Source of the DNA: Psychroserpens sp041224425
GTDB lineage: Bacteria; Bacteroidota; Bacteroidia; Flavobacteriales; Flavobacteriaceae
Length of the DNA: 64,000 nucleotides
Assembly (NCBI RefSeq): GCF_041224425.1
Contig: NZ_JBGFGL010000080.1
Span: forward strand, 310,001-374,000
Direction of reading: 5' to 3'
The notes under the pieces are model-generated. The model ran no database searches and was not told the DNA's origin. It saw only the letters and a list, made by a program, of their open reading frames with translations. Numbering within the stretch: position 1 is the stretch's first letter; each line of letters opens with the position of its first letter. Both the position numbers and the translations under genes were made by a program. This document shows, in pieces, positions 1 through 7,877 of this stretch.

Positions 1-79
1 TAAAAAAGCAAAAATGATGCTATCTTAAACTTTGGCTTCTTTTTTGTAATATTATATTCAAACTATAACATACTAAGCC

Positions 80-892
80 ATGAAATACCTTGCAATAATT
101 ATAAGTGTCTTTGTCTTGAAGTCTTGTGGCAGTACTCAAGATGTGGCTGCAGTTTCAAATTCCCAAAGTATGACAAACAACCAAACGCTATCTGGTGAAT
201 TCAAGGTCAAATCACTTGAAGATTTTAATATTGAAAAACCATTGACACTAAACTTCGACACTGAAAAAAATAGTGTTTCGGGATTTTCAGGCTGTAATCG
301 CTTTGTTGGATCTTATGAAGCAAAAGGGAATAGCATTTCATTTTCTCAAATAGCCGTGACAAAAATGCTTTGCCAAGACGAAGCCAATAGTATTGAGCAA
401 GCTTTTTTAGAAAAATTATCCAAGATTAATGCGTTTGAATTTTCAGACCATGGATTGAAGCTTTTGAACGACAAGGACGTCTTGCTTCAAGCGCAATCTG
501 AAATACTGGAAAGGTCAATTCAAACCGAAGATTTATCGATTAGCTATAAAGCGACAACTCGAGGCTTTTTTGAACAGATTTGGGTTGAAGGCTCACAATT
601 GAAGGTTACAAATGATAGATCTCTTAATGAAGTTAGTACTTATGATATTCCTGAAGATATGCTTGAAGAGCTCAAAACTGCCTATGCTCAATTGGATGTA
701 AAGACAATTCCTTCTTTTGAGCCACCTTCTAAAAAATTTGCCTATGATGGTGCAGCCATGGCAACTCTAGAAGTGCAATCTGAAGACGCTTCGTATGTTT
801 CAAATATCTTCGACCATGGAAATCCACCAAAAGCTTTCGAAGAACTTGTTAATATACTGTTATCCATAAAGGAAAAAATGGTTAAACCGTAG
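80..892 (+). CDS. META-domain (HslJ-like) lipoprotein
   Basis: A 270-residue exported lipoprotein. The N-terminus is a short hydrophobic stretch ending in LKSC, with Cys16 as the likely lipidation site. Residues about 35-135 read as a META/HslJ domain: a beta-rich segment with the characteristic GCNRFVGSY motif followed by MLCQDEANSIEQAFL. META domains occur in heat-inducible or stress-linked envelope proteins; no enzymatic role is established. Residues about 140-270 form a second region with no domain I recognise. It stands alone before the Fe-S cluster genes, with a 52-bp gap that shows no terminator. The META call is firm; the physiological role is unknown. Confidence 0.8.
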   Translation: MKYLAIIISVFVLKSCGSTQDVAAVSNSQSMTNNQTLSGEFKVKSLEDFNIEKPLTLNFDTEKNSVSGFSGCNRFVGSYEAKGNSISFSQIAVTKMLCQDEANSIEQAFLEKLSKINAFEFSDHGLKLLNDKDVLLQAQSEILERSIQTEDLSISYKATTRGFFEQIWVEGSQLKVTNDRSLNEVSTYDIPEDMLEELKTAYAQLDVKTIPSFEPPSKKFAYDGAAMATLEVQSEDASYVSNIFDHGNPPKAFEELVNILLSIKEKMVKP

Positions 893-944
893 AGATGTTG
901 TATTTTTGTGAATCGATTAAGGACTATATTTAATAAGACTTATA

Positions 945-1367
945 ATGACGATTTCAGAGATAAAAGAAGAGATTATTGATGAGTTTGCTATGTTTGATGA
1001 TTGGGAAGAACGTTATCAATACATGATTGACCTTGGGAAAACTTTACCTCTTATAGATGAAAAATATAAGACCGATGACCATATTATTAAAGGTTGTCAA
1101 AGTAAGGTTTGGGTTCATGCAGAACTTAAAGATGACAAAATTGAATTTACGGCAGATAGTGATGCTATCATCACAAAAGGAATTATTGCGATTTTGATTC
1201 GTGTGTTTTCAAACCAGCATCCAAAAGATATTATTGAAGCAGACACAGATTTTATTGATCAAATTGGATTAAAAGAACATTTATCACCTACCAGAGCCAA
1301 TGGCCTGGTAAGTATGATCAAACAACTAAAGATGTATGCCATTGCATACCAAACACAATTGAATTAG
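945..1367 (+). CDS. sufE: SufE-like cysteine desulfurase activator
   Basis: 140 residues, the usual SufE length. SufE accepts persulfide sulfur from the cysteine desulfurase SufS and passes it to the SufBCD scaffold during Fe-S cluster assembly in the cytoplasm. The acceptor cysteine is visible in the conserved loop IIKGCQSKVW (Cys51), and the fold-specific segments (YQYMIDLGK near the N-terminus, GIIAILIRVFS near 85) are present. Its stop lies 1 nt before the start of the SufT-like gene, so the two are almost certainly co-transcribed. In Bacteroidota this gene usually ends a suf cluster, whose other genes would lie outside this window. Confidence 0.95.
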   Translation: MTISEIKEEIIDEFAMFDDWEERYQYMIDLGKTLPLIDEKYKTDDHIIKGCQSKVWVHAELKDDKIEFTADSDAIITKGIIAILIRVFSNQHPKDIIEADTDFIDQIGLKEHLSPTRANGLVSMIKQLKMYAIAYQTQLN

Positions 1368-1368
1368 T

Positions 1369-1692
1369 ATGGAAACAACGATAGATACAAATGCTTTGGG
1401 AGAAAAGATAGTAAGGGTTTTAAAAACCATTTACGATCCAGAAATCCCTGTCGATATATATGAATTGGGTTTAATTTATGATGTGTTTGTCAATGAGGAT
1501 TACGAAGTAAAAATCTTAATGACTTTAACCACTCCAAATTGTCCAGTTGCTGAAACCTTACCTTTGGAAGTTGAGGAAAAAGTAAAATCCCTGAACGATG
1601 TCAAATCGGCTGAAGTTGAAATTACTTTCGATCCGCCTTGGAGTCAAGATTTGATGAGTGAAGAAGCTAAACTAGAATTGGGAATGCTTTAA
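1369..1692 (+). CDS. MIP18/DUF59 family Fe-S assembly protein (SufT-like)
   Basis: A 107-residue single-domain MIP18 (DUF59) protein. Family members take part in Fe-S cluster maturation or transfer. The family signature is clear: YDPEIPVDIYELGLIY near residues 22-37, then TLTTPNCPVAE with the conserved Cys58, and VEITFDPPWSQDLMSE near the C-terminus. It begins 1 nt after sufE and ends 5 nt before the DUF2480 gene, the arrangement seen at the end of flavobacterial suf operons. The exact biochemical step in Bacteroidota is inferred from homologues. Confidence 0.92.
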   Translation: METTIDTNALGEKIVRVLKTIYDPEIPVDIYELGLIYDVFVNEDYEVKILMTLTTPNCPVAETLPLEVEEKVKSLNDVKSAEVEITFDPPWSQDLMSEEAKLELGML

Positions 1693-1697
1693 ATTAT

Positions 1698-2207
1698 ATG
1701 GCAGAAGAGATTGTAAATAGAGTAACTCAAAGTCAGTTAGTCGTGATTGACCTTGAAGATTATTATCCGATAGGAAAACGCATTAATCTTGATATTAAAG
1801 ACTGGCTTTATGAAGGTTTGGTGCTTCGTGAAAAAGACTTTAGGCAATTAGTCGCATCACATGATTGGTCTCAGTATCAAGACCAGTATGTGGCATTGAC
1901 TTGTTCTACAGATGCCATTGTGCCTATTTGGGCTTATATGTTGATAACGCTCGAAGTATCAAAGTATGCAAAAAAGACAATCATTGGCAATCTAGAAACT
2001 TTGGAATCCTCTATTTTTCAAGATGTAATCAATAAGCTTGATGTTGATTTGTATAAGGATAAGCCTATAATTATTAAAGGTTGTGCAGATAAGCCTGTTC
2101 CTCAAAATGCCTATGTATTACTTTCTGAAAGGTTAAAACCTGTCGCGCGTTCGATTATGTATGGTGAGGCTTGTTCTTCAGTACCACTTTTCAAAAGAAA
2201 AAAGTAA
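1698..2207 (+). CDS. DUF2480 family protein
   Basis: 169 residues, cytoplasmic (no signal peptide or membrane segment). It matches the DUF2480 family found in Bacteroidota, typically next to sufE and the DUF59 gene. Recognisable stretches are VVIDLEDYYPIGKRINLDIKD near the N-terminus, a CSTDAIVPIWAYMLI segment near residues 75-90 and a Cys/Gly-rich IIIKGCADKPVP region near residue 125. The function is unknown. The 5-nt spacing from the SufT-like gene suggests a role connected to Fe-S assembly, which is an inference from neighbourhood alone. Confidence 0.85.
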   Translation: MAEEIVNRVTQSQLVVIDLEDYYPIGKRINLDIKDWLYEGLVLREKDFRQLVASHDWSQYQDQYVALTCSTDAIVPIWAYMLITLEVSKYAKKTIIGNLETLESSIFQDVINKLDVDLYKDKPIIIKGCADKPVPQNAYVLLSERLKPVARSIMYGEACSSVPLFKRKK

Positions 2208-2308
2208 ACTCAAAAAACATGTGACCTTCGTTTTAAGGTTGTGTCTAAATCTCAGTCTGAAAGAAACTAAAATGATATAATTTATTAGCGTTCAAAATGC
2301 TATTGAAT

Positions 2309-2316
2309 TATATTTG
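2309..2316 (+). promoter_or_regulatory. Candidate -7 box of the DUF3078 gene
   Basis: TATATTTG is an exact match to the flavobacterial -7 consensus TAnnTTTG and lies 35 bp before the ATG at 2351. No clear TTG -33 element stands at the expected spacing, so this is a one-box call. It implies that the DUF3078 gene has its own promoter and is not only read through from the suf genes. Confidence 0.5.
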
Positions 2317-2350
2317 CAATTAATAATCAAATATTTAAACCTAAAAAAAC

Positions 2351-3286
2351 ATGACAAAACGATTACTTTTAATGGCAATAATGATGTTGTCAATGACTCT
2401 TGGATTTGCCCAAACCAAAGAAGAATTGGAAGCTCAAAAAGCAGAAAAGCAAGCAGTAGCTGATGCCGCACAAAAAGAAGCAGATGCAATCCAAGCACAA
2501 ATAGATGCCTTACCAGGTTGGAGAGTTGGTGCTTTTGGTGTGATTGGTGGAAGTTTGTCAAATTTCAACAATTGGTACGCACAAGGTGCTCCTAATAACT
2601 CTTCTGGAAACATTGGAGTTACTGTTAATGGCTATGCTAATTTAATTGAAGAGAAGTTCTTCTGGAGAAATGCATTGACTGCTAATTTAAATTGGGTGAA
2701 ACTTGACAACAAAGACACCGATTTAGATGATGACGATTTCAATCCGACGACAGATGTCTTTAACTTGTCCTCTTTATATGGACGTAACCTTAGTGAAAAA
2801 TTAGCCGTTTCTGGATTAATGGAATACAGAACGACTTTATTGGATAACTTCAATGACCCTGGTTATCTGGATGTTGGTGTTGGTATCACTTGGTTGCCAA
2901 TTAAAGACATGATTGTTGTAATTCATCCATTAAACTACAACTTTGTTTTTGCTGATAATGATGCTGTATTTGAATCATCTTTGGGAGCTAAAATCATGGC
3001 AGATTATACAAGAAAAATTGGAGCTATTAACTTTAAAACCAATTTATCTGCTTTCCAAAGTTATGAAAGCGGAGATTTGTCAAACTGGACTTGGACAAAC
3101 TCATTTAGCTACACCTTATGGAAAATGATTGGTGTTGGTTTTGATTTTGGTCTAAGAAACAACAAACAGGAAGCTTTAAATTATGCTTTGGCTACGTTTG
3201 ATGGAAATGGAGACACACCAACGTTTGGAAACATCGACAACGATTTACAAAGTTACTGGACGATCGGATTGAGCTATAAGTTTTAA
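2351..3286 (+). CDS. DUF3078 outer-membrane beta-barrel-like protein
   Basis: 311 residues with a cleavable signal peptide (about 1-20, ending GFAQ). The mature N-terminus (22-57) is an Ala/Glu/Lys-rich coiled-coil segment, TKEELEAQKAEKQAV onward. The rest is DUF3078, with alternating aromatic/polar beta strands and a terminal aromatic residue (LSYKF), typical of an outer-membrane barrel. The motif LSNFNNWYAQGAPNN near 80-95 is characteristic of the family. It follows the suf genes, as in many flavobacteria, but has its own -7 box and a strong terminator. The substrate or function is unknown. Confidence 0.85.
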   Translation: MTKRLLLMAIMMLSMTLGFAQTKEELEAQKAEKQAVADAAQKEADAIQAQIDALPGWRVGAFGVIGGSLSNFNNWYAQGAPNNSSGNIGVTVNGYANLIEEKFFWRNALTANLNWVKLDNKDTDLDDDDFNPTTDVFNLSSLYGRNLSEKLAVSGLMEYRTTLLDNFNDPGYLDVGVGITWLPIKDMIVVIHPLNYNFVFADNDAVFESSLGAKIMADYTRKIGAINFKTNLSAFQSYESGDLSNWTWTNSFSYTLWKMIGVGFDFGLRNNKQEALNYALATFDGNGDTPTFGNIDNDLQSYWTIGLSYKF

Positions 3287-3305
3287 TTCAATTTAGACAT
3301 TATAT

Positions 3306-3340
3306 AAAAAAGCCTTTTGAAAATTCAAAAGGCTTTTTTT
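3306..3340 (+). terminator. Intrinsic terminator after the DUF3078 gene
   Basis: Perfect 15-bp stem (AAAAAAGCCTTTTGA paired with TCAAAAGGCTTTTTT) around a 4-nt AAAT loop, running into a T tract. Its symmetric A and T tracts let it work in both directions, serving the DUF3078 gene and the converging TPR gene on the minus strand. Confidence 0.9.
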
Positions 3341-3358
3341 ATGAACGTGATTTGAGTT

Positions 3359-4051
3359 TTATTCTTTCTTTGGATTCTTTTTTGCCAATAGCGCTTCTTT
3401 AGTCAAATTAGCTAAGTTGAAATTCGGACTTAATTTAATAGACTCGTCAATCAAGCCAATGGCCTGATCTAAATTGTCATTTTGATTCATATTGTAAACA
3501 ACTAAAGCTTTCAAATAAGTTAAAGCCGCTTTCATAGGCACTTCATAAGGACGTTGTGTTTCATAATAAGCCTTTTTCATTCCTTCCTTAACATTAGATA
3601 AACCATAATCTACGCTGGCTTTCGCTCCTGCCAAATCGTTGGTTTGTATCTTGAGATCAGCAATTTCATAAGCTAAATACGCATTAGGTTGCTTTTTGAA
3701 TAACACCTCATAGAAAACAAGCGCACGTTTTGGTTGATTCAATGCTTTCAATGCCAAAGCCTTCACTTCTGTATTGATATTTGAATCTGTAGCATTATTG
3801 TCAATACCAATCGTGTTTAAGGCTTCCAGATTTCGTCCTTCAGACACATAAATATAAGCCAAGGTATCCAATCTTTGCTGACTAGGTTCTAGAACATTCA
3901 AATGCGTCATGGCGTTGATAACACCTTGAATATCACCTTGTGATTTCATTTGCTGATAATAAGCTTCAAAATGTTTGAGAAGTTCAGATTTGGTCTGAGC
4001 CATCATGCTCATTGAGGACATAAATACAATTAAAACAAGTACTTTTTTCAT
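3359..4051 (-). CDS. Exported TPR-like hypothetical protein
   Basis: 230 residues with a signal peptide (MKKVLVLIVFMSSMSMMAQ). The mature part is almost wholly alpha-helical, with repeated helix pairs of tetratricopeptide character, for example DTLAYIYVSEGRNLEALNTIG, LALKALNQPKRALVFYEVLF and LAYEIADLKIQTNDLAGAKA. TPR arrays usually act as protein-protein scaffolds; no catalytic motif is visible. The location is predicted to be periplasmic. It converges on the DUF3078 gene with a shared terminator and is monocistronic as far as can be seen. No specific family assignment is possible. Confidence 0.75.
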   Translation of the reverse strand: MKKVLVLIVFMSSMSMMAQTKSELLKHFEAYYQQMKSQGDIQGVINAMTHLNVLEPSQQRLDTLAYIYVSEGRNLEALNTIGIDNNATDSNINTEVKALALKALNQPKRALVFYEVLFKKQPNAYLAYEIADLKIQTNDLAGAKASVDYGLSNVKEGMKKAYYETQRPYEVPMKAALTYLKALVVYNMNQNDNLDQAIGLIDESIKLSPNFNLANLTKEALLAKKNPKKE

Positions 4052-4119
4052 TATCTTTATCGATTTTAATGGGTCAAAACTAAAAAAATAAACAGAATAG
4101 CCTCTTAAAAAGTTCCTAA

Positions 4120-4950
4120 TTATTCAAGTACAACCTTGAACTCATATCCCAAAACACGTGCCAGTTTTGAACCATCAATTATTTTACCTTTACTTTCTGA
4201 AGTTGTATCAAAGTGTGGTAAGGGTATATGTAACCTTTTGCAAACAGCAGTATAGTAGGTTGATTTATTTGGATGAGGTGTTGTTGAGGCATTGAAAACT
4301 GTATTCCAGCAGTTCTGTTCAATGATATTTTCTATAATTGAAATACAATCATCAAGATGAATGAGATTTACAGGAGCTTTTCCGTTTTTAAGGTTTGATT
4401 TTCCTGACAGATATTTTGCGGGATGTCGATCTTTTCCGAACAAACCAGCAAAACGAATGACCGTTGTATTAAAGTTAGAATTCTCTAGAAACAATTGCTC
4501 TGCGGCGACAAGTTGCAGTGCCGATTTAGAAGCTGTCGATGTAGGATTATTTTCATTAATTAACGGAAACGGGAAACCATCATCATAAACCGAAGTAGAA
4601 CTTATAAAGATGATGTTTTTTACGGTTGAAGCTTCAACAAAAGGAATCATGGACTTCAGTTTAGAAACATAATCGTCGTTCGGGTTTTTCCGAAATCCTG
4701 GAGGAATATTTAAAATAAGAGTATCACAATCTGAAAGTCCAAATTCAAGGTTTCCACTCACACCTTCTGAAGTCAGTTCCAAAATAAAAGGAATAATTCC
4801 ATAAGATTTTAGTGCTGCCAATTTACGTTCTGAAGTAGTTGATCCCTTTATTTGAGTTCCATTTTTTAAAAAGAGCTTCGCTAAAGGAAGGCCTAACCAT
4901 CCGCAACCAATAATGCAAATCTGTTGTTTTAATTCAGGATTTTTTATCAT
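4120..4950 (-). CDS. NAD(P)-binding epimerase/dehydratase-like protein (YeeZ type)
   Basis: 276 residues from the ATG at 4950; the longer ORF begins at a TTG eight codons upstream and is not needed. The N-terminal Rossmann motif IIGCGWLGLPLAKLF marks an extended short-chain dehydrogenase/reductase of the YeeZ/NAD-epimerase group. Further family marks are LILNIPPGFRKNP, IIFISSTSVYDDG and VIRFAGLFGKDRHPAKYLSG. These proteins bind a nucleotide cofactor, but the substrate is usually unknown. The Tyr-x3-Lys pair of classical SDRs is not obvious, so oxidoreductase activity is unproven. Cytoplasmic. Confidence 0.82.
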   Translation of the reverse strand: MIKNPELKQQICIIGCGWLGLPLAKLFLKNGTQIKGSTTSERKLAALKSYGIIPFILELTSEGVSGNLEFGLSDCDTLILNIPPGFRKNPNDDYVSKLKSMIPFVEASTVKNIIFISSTSVYDDGFPFPLINENNPTSTASKSALQLVAAEQLFLENSNFNTTVIRFAGLFGKDRHPAKYLSGKSNLKNGKAPVNLIHLDDCISIIENIIEQNCWNTVFNASTTPHPNKSTYYTAVCKRLHIPLPHFDTTSESKGKIIDGSKLARVLGYEFKVVLE

Positions 4951-5042
4951 TGATGAAATGTACAAATTATTCAACGGATTTTAAGGTTAGTATAATTCAC
5001 TTATTTTCAGTAACTTTAAGTTCATCGTAAAAGTAATTGGTT

Positions 5043-5516
5043 ATGGGCATTAAAAGTTTTCAAGGCGCTAGAAAGCAACAACAGCAACAAAATACAATAG
5101 AAGCACCCGCTTTTAGAGTAAGTGATTTTATGACTACAGATTTAATCACATTCAAACCTGAGCAATCTGTAGAGGAAGTGATTCAAACACTGATAAAGAA
5201 CAAAATCTCTGGTGGTCCAGTTGTGAATAATAATAATGAATTGGTTGGCATTATTTCAGAAGGCGATTGTTTAAAACAGATTAGTGAAAGCCGTTATTAC
5301 AATATGCCAATGGAACAACATACGGTCGAGAATCGAATGGCTAAGAATGTTGAGACCATCGATGGCAATATGAATGTATTTGATGCAGCAAACAAGTTTC
5401 TAGAATCTAAAATTAGACGTTTTCCAATTGTAGAAAATGGAAAATTGGTTGGACAAATAAGCCAGAAAGACATTTTAAAGGCAGCCATTCAGCTTAAAGG
5501 ACAAAACTGGAAATAA
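5043..5516 (+). CDS. Tandem CBS-domain protein
   Basis: 157 residues from the ATG at 5043; the ORF can extend two codons to a TTG. After a Gln-rich N-terminus (GARKQQQQQ) there are two CBS domains, about residues 25-80 (MTTDLITFKPEQSVEEV to GIISEGDCLKQ) and 97-150 (NVETIDGNMNVFDAANK to GQISQKDILKA). Such a pair forms a Bateman module that binds adenine nucleotides and senses energy state. No output domain is attached, so it presumably acts on a partner protein. It converges with the GIDE-like gene, leaving a 4-bp gap. Confidence 0.9.
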   Translation: MGIKSFQGARKQQQQQNTIEAPAFRVSDFMTTDLITFKPEQSVEEVIQTLIKNKISGGPVVNNNNELVGIISEGDCLKQISESRYYNMPMEQHTVENRMAKNVETIDGNMNVFDAANKFLESKIRRFPIVENGKLVGQISQKDILKAAIQLKGQNWK

Positions 5517-5520
5517 CAGT

Positions 5521-6207
5521 TTATAGGTTTCTTTTATTTAAAACTTCAGGAAGATCGGTTATGATGAGTTTTTGCTTATCACTACTTACCAATGTGGCTA
5601 TTTTAGAGTAAGGATATTCTGGAATCGGTTCTGAAAGTGTTTTCCATTTAGCGATACCAGCTACGGTTACCATTTCTCCAATCTCAATAATGCCTTCCTT
5701 ATAACGCAATCGTTTGTTAAAGCCAAAAAAGTTTTCGGGATTGATGTTGTAGCGGTTAAAAACGCGTCTTAATTCTGGTGTAGGATCGTTGAACGCGCCT
5801 GAATTTTGGGTGCTGTCCTTAACCAAGAAACAAATATAATTACTGTTATCTTCTGTTGGATTTACAATTACAAAATCAGTATCAGTTTGCACAAAAAACT
5901 CATGGCATTGTTCGTCCACTATCAAAGTTTTCCAACGAGAACTTTTACCAGAGCTTACTTTTTGCTCTATGGTGATTTGATAGAATACACATTTACGATT
6001 GGAGAAAGGTGCTATCAAAGGCTCTTTGACATGCAAAGCTTTGCCTGAAACTTTTGAAAGCTCGTTGGTTTTTAAACTAGAAGCAGGTTTGTGAGGAATT
6101 TTCTTTAAGGTTCTAATGATAACATTTTTGTTACTGAAATAGTAGGACAAGGATACAATGAGTATAAAGGCAACAGCAAATATGATTAAAACAATAGGAC
6201 CTTCCAT
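5521..6207 (-). CDS. GIDE/BAM-domain-like membrane protein
   Basis: 228 residues with one N-terminal transmembrane helix (about 3-24) and a soluble domain. The pattern LSKVSGKALHVKEPLIAPFSNRKCVFYQITIEQ followed by a beta-rich half is that of the GIDE (beside-a-membrane) domain, known from mitochondrial E3 ligases but without the RING finger in bacteria. In bacteria the function is unknown. The gene is followed by the zinc-ribbon gene at a 47-bp distance on the same strand. Resemblance is by pattern only; a profile search for the GIDE domain would decide it. Confidence 0.65.
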   Translation of the reverse strand: MEGPIVLIIFAVAFILIVSLSYYFSNKNVIIRTLKKIPHKPASSLKTNELSKVSGKALHVKEPLIAPFSNRKCVFYQITIEQKVSSGKSSRWKTLIVDEQCHEFFVQTDTDFVIVNPTEDNSNYICFLVKDSTQNSGAFNDPTPELRRVFNRYNINPENFFGFNKRLRYKEGIIEIGEMVTVAGIAKWKTLSEPIPEYPYSKIATLVSSDKQKLIITDLPEVLNKRNL

Positions 6208-6254
6208 TCTTAGGATTTACAATATTAGTTAGGGTTTGTAGAAATTAGTTACAA

Positions 6255-6605
6255 TTAGTTCTCACGTTTCACTAAGGCAAAGTAATCGCCTTCTATTGGC
6301 AAATAACCTTGATCGTAGACAAAATAATAGATTTTACCTGCTTTAGTGGTATAGATACTGGTGAAGTAATTGAAGTCAAATCCCTTTTCAATAAGCTTCG
6401 CTCTTGAAACAGTTGTTTTTTGATCTGGATTTAACGCTTCAAGGATTCTGTAGTTTTTCCGTAACCAATTATTAGTGTTTCTAATCAGGTTTCTCTGGTC
6501 TTTGTTTTTGGAATTGTTATAGGAGTTTCTACAAGCATCACTGCAGAATTTCTTATCAATTCTTCCAACGATTTTTTCGCCACATTCGGGACATTTTCGT
6601 TCCAT
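6255..6605 (-). CDS. Small zinc-ribbon protein (DUF2116-like)
   Basis: 116 residues. The N-terminus carries a four-cysteine zinc ribbon, Cys5-x2-Cys8 and Cys21-x3-Cys25 (KCPECGEK then KKFCSDACRNSY), as in DUF2116-type proteins. The remainder is a basic helical region (RNLIRNTNNWLRKNYRIL) and a Tyr/Phe-rich tail. It may bind nucleic acid or protein, but nothing in the sequence identifies a partner. It lies 11 bp downstream of the methyltransferase-like gene on the same strand, so the two are probably co-transcribed. Confidence 0.8.
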   Translation of the reverse strand: MERKCPECGEKIVGRIDKKFCSDACRNSYNNSKNKDQRNLIRNTNNWLRKNYRILEALNPDQKTTVSRAKLIEKGFDFNYFTSIYTTKAGKIYYFVYDQGYLPIEGDYFALVKREN

Positions 6606-6616
6606 AATTCTATTAT

Positions 6617-7264
6617 TTAATTTAAAGCATGTCCAATGACTAAGGTGTTTGTTTCATTGACCTTGTCATAGACAGCAACTTTATAGGTTTTGGTTTTCAA
6701 ATAATTGATAAGTGTATTGAGAGCATTGCTCTTCTTTTCTTCAAGAGACGCATTGAATAAAAAACTCCCTTGGGTGGTTCGTAATTTGAGAAGCTGTTCC
6801 CAAAACGGAATTTCCAAAAACACTTTAGGGACATCAATATCAATAAACAGGTCTATAATGATCAAATCGTATTTTGAGGTATGCTCTTTTACAAAGGCTA
6901 AGGCATCTTGACAAATGATAGATGTTTTAGTGTCCTCATCGAGTTGGTATTCTGTTTTAGCAATGTCGATTACGACAGGATCAATATCAACAGCCGTAAT
7001 CTTGTTTTTATAATTGAAGTCAGTTCTCAAGGTTTCGATTACCGAGCCTCCACCAAGTCCTAATAATAAGACAGATTGGACTTTTTCCAAATTCATTTGC
7101 TCCAGACCAAACTTTAATATGGCTTGTAAAGATCCATAGGAATAGTTTGCATTTTTACTGTTGAGGTGTTTTTTTCCATTGTACCAGGTAATTTCCAAGG
7201 TGTCACTGTAATCGGATTTGACTTTCCTTGTAATAGGATATAAATAACTGAGGTACTTGAGCAT
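6617..7264 (-). CDS. Spermidine-synthase-like methyltransferase-fold protein
   Basis: 215 residues from the ATG at 7264; the longer ORF opens with a TTG. The Rossmann core is clear: VLLLGLGGGSVIETL (SAM or decarboxylated-SAM loop), ITAVDIDPVVIDIAK (acidic residue that binds the nucleoside) and DLIIIDLFIDIDVPKVFLE. This is the spermidine synthase superfamily, but the protein is shorter than a true SpeE (about 280 residues) and lacks the N-terminal beta domain, so polyamine synthesis cannot be assumed. Cytoplasmic. It is transcribed together with the zinc-ribbon gene. Confidence 0.8.
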   Translation of the reverse strand: MLKYLSYLYPITRKVKSDYSDTLEITWYNGKKHLNSKNANYSYGSLQAILKFGLEQMNLEKVQSVLLLGLGGGSVIETLRTDFNYKNKITAVDIDPVVIDIAKTEYQLDEDTKTSIICQDALAFVKEHTSKYDLIIIDLFIDIDVPKVFLEIPFWEQLLKLRTTQGSFLFNASLEEKKSNALNTLINYLKTKTYKVAVYDKVNETNTLVIGHALN

Positions 7265-7431
7265 ACCTCCAAAGTACAATAATTATTATCCATTTACAAA
7301 CGGTTACAAACACTTACAAACGATATTAAATATGTAACAACCGAATATAATTTGCATCCCGATTCATATTTGCAGTGTCGAAACATAAGAACTCGATTCG
7401 TATTAACTGTTTAACATTAAAATTTAAAATT

Positions 7432-7764
7432 ATGAGTACGCTTAGAAACAAAGTACAGTTGATTGGTAACTTAGGAAACGATCCAGAAATCGTAAAATTG
7501 GAATCAGGAAAAACCTTGGCAAAATTTTCCATAGCTACAAATGAAAGCTATAAAAATGCTGAAGGCGAAAAAGTCACTGACACGCAATGGCATAATGTAG
7601 TTGCTTGGGGAAAGACGGCTGAAATCATTGAAAAGTTTGTCACCAAAGGAAAGGAAATCGCCATTGAGGGCAAATTAACTAACCGCTCTTGGGATGATAA
7701 TGATGGTAAGAAACATTATGTAACCGAAGTTGTTGTAAATGAGTTGCTAATGCTTGGAAAATAG
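7432..7764 (+). CDS. ssb: Short single-stranded DNA-binding protein, chimeric 3' end
   Basis: 110 residues from the ATG at 7432 (MSTLRNKVQLIGNLGNDPE); the upstream extension is not SSB-like. It is a single OB fold with family marks such as TDTQWHNVVAWGKTAEIIEKFV and KGKEIAIEGKL. It has no acidic C-terminal tail, which replicative SSBs use to recruit partners, so this is probably an accessory paralogue. The gene is a recombinant: bases 7589-7679 recur perfectly at 15143-15233, after which the two copies diverge. Residues after 83 were therefore probably brought in with the exporter cluster, while the native end now lies at 15234-15318. Confidence 0.93.
   Translation: MSTLRNKVQLIGNLGNDPEIVKLESGKTLAKFSIATNESYKNAEGEKVTDTQWHNVVAWGKTAEIIEKFVTKGKEIAIEGKLTNRSWDDNDGKKHYVTEVVVNELLMLGK
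7589..7679 (+). repeat. 91-bp direct repeat, left copy (inside ssb)
   Basis: Bases 7589-7679 (GGCATAATG to CAAATTAAC) are identical at all 91 positions to 15143-15233. Both copies are in the same orientation and in the ssb reading frame (residues 54-83). The identity stops abruptly on both sides. Together the copies bracket the 7.5-kb exporter segment. Confidence 0.97.
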
Positions 7765-7771
7765 TCTTTTA

Positions 7772-7802
7772 AGAGGCTATCATTTGATAGCCTCTATTTT
7801 TT
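7772..7802 (+). terminator. Terminator after ssb
   Basis: Stem AGAGGCTATC / GATAGCCTCT with a short ATTT loop, then ATTTTTT. It closes the chimeric ssb and lies within the inserted segment. Confidence 0.85.
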
Positions 7803-7877
7803 GTGTTCTTACGTGTCTGTTTAAATCCTATTTCTTAAAAATCTTGTTGTTTCTATATTTGTTATTCTAATTAAGTT

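Noticed and set aside
1..79. Possible terminator or gene end at the window start
   Set aside because: There are AT-rich tracts with a weak AAAAAAGC/GCTTCTTTTTT pairing but no convincing hairpin, and the upstream gene is out of view.
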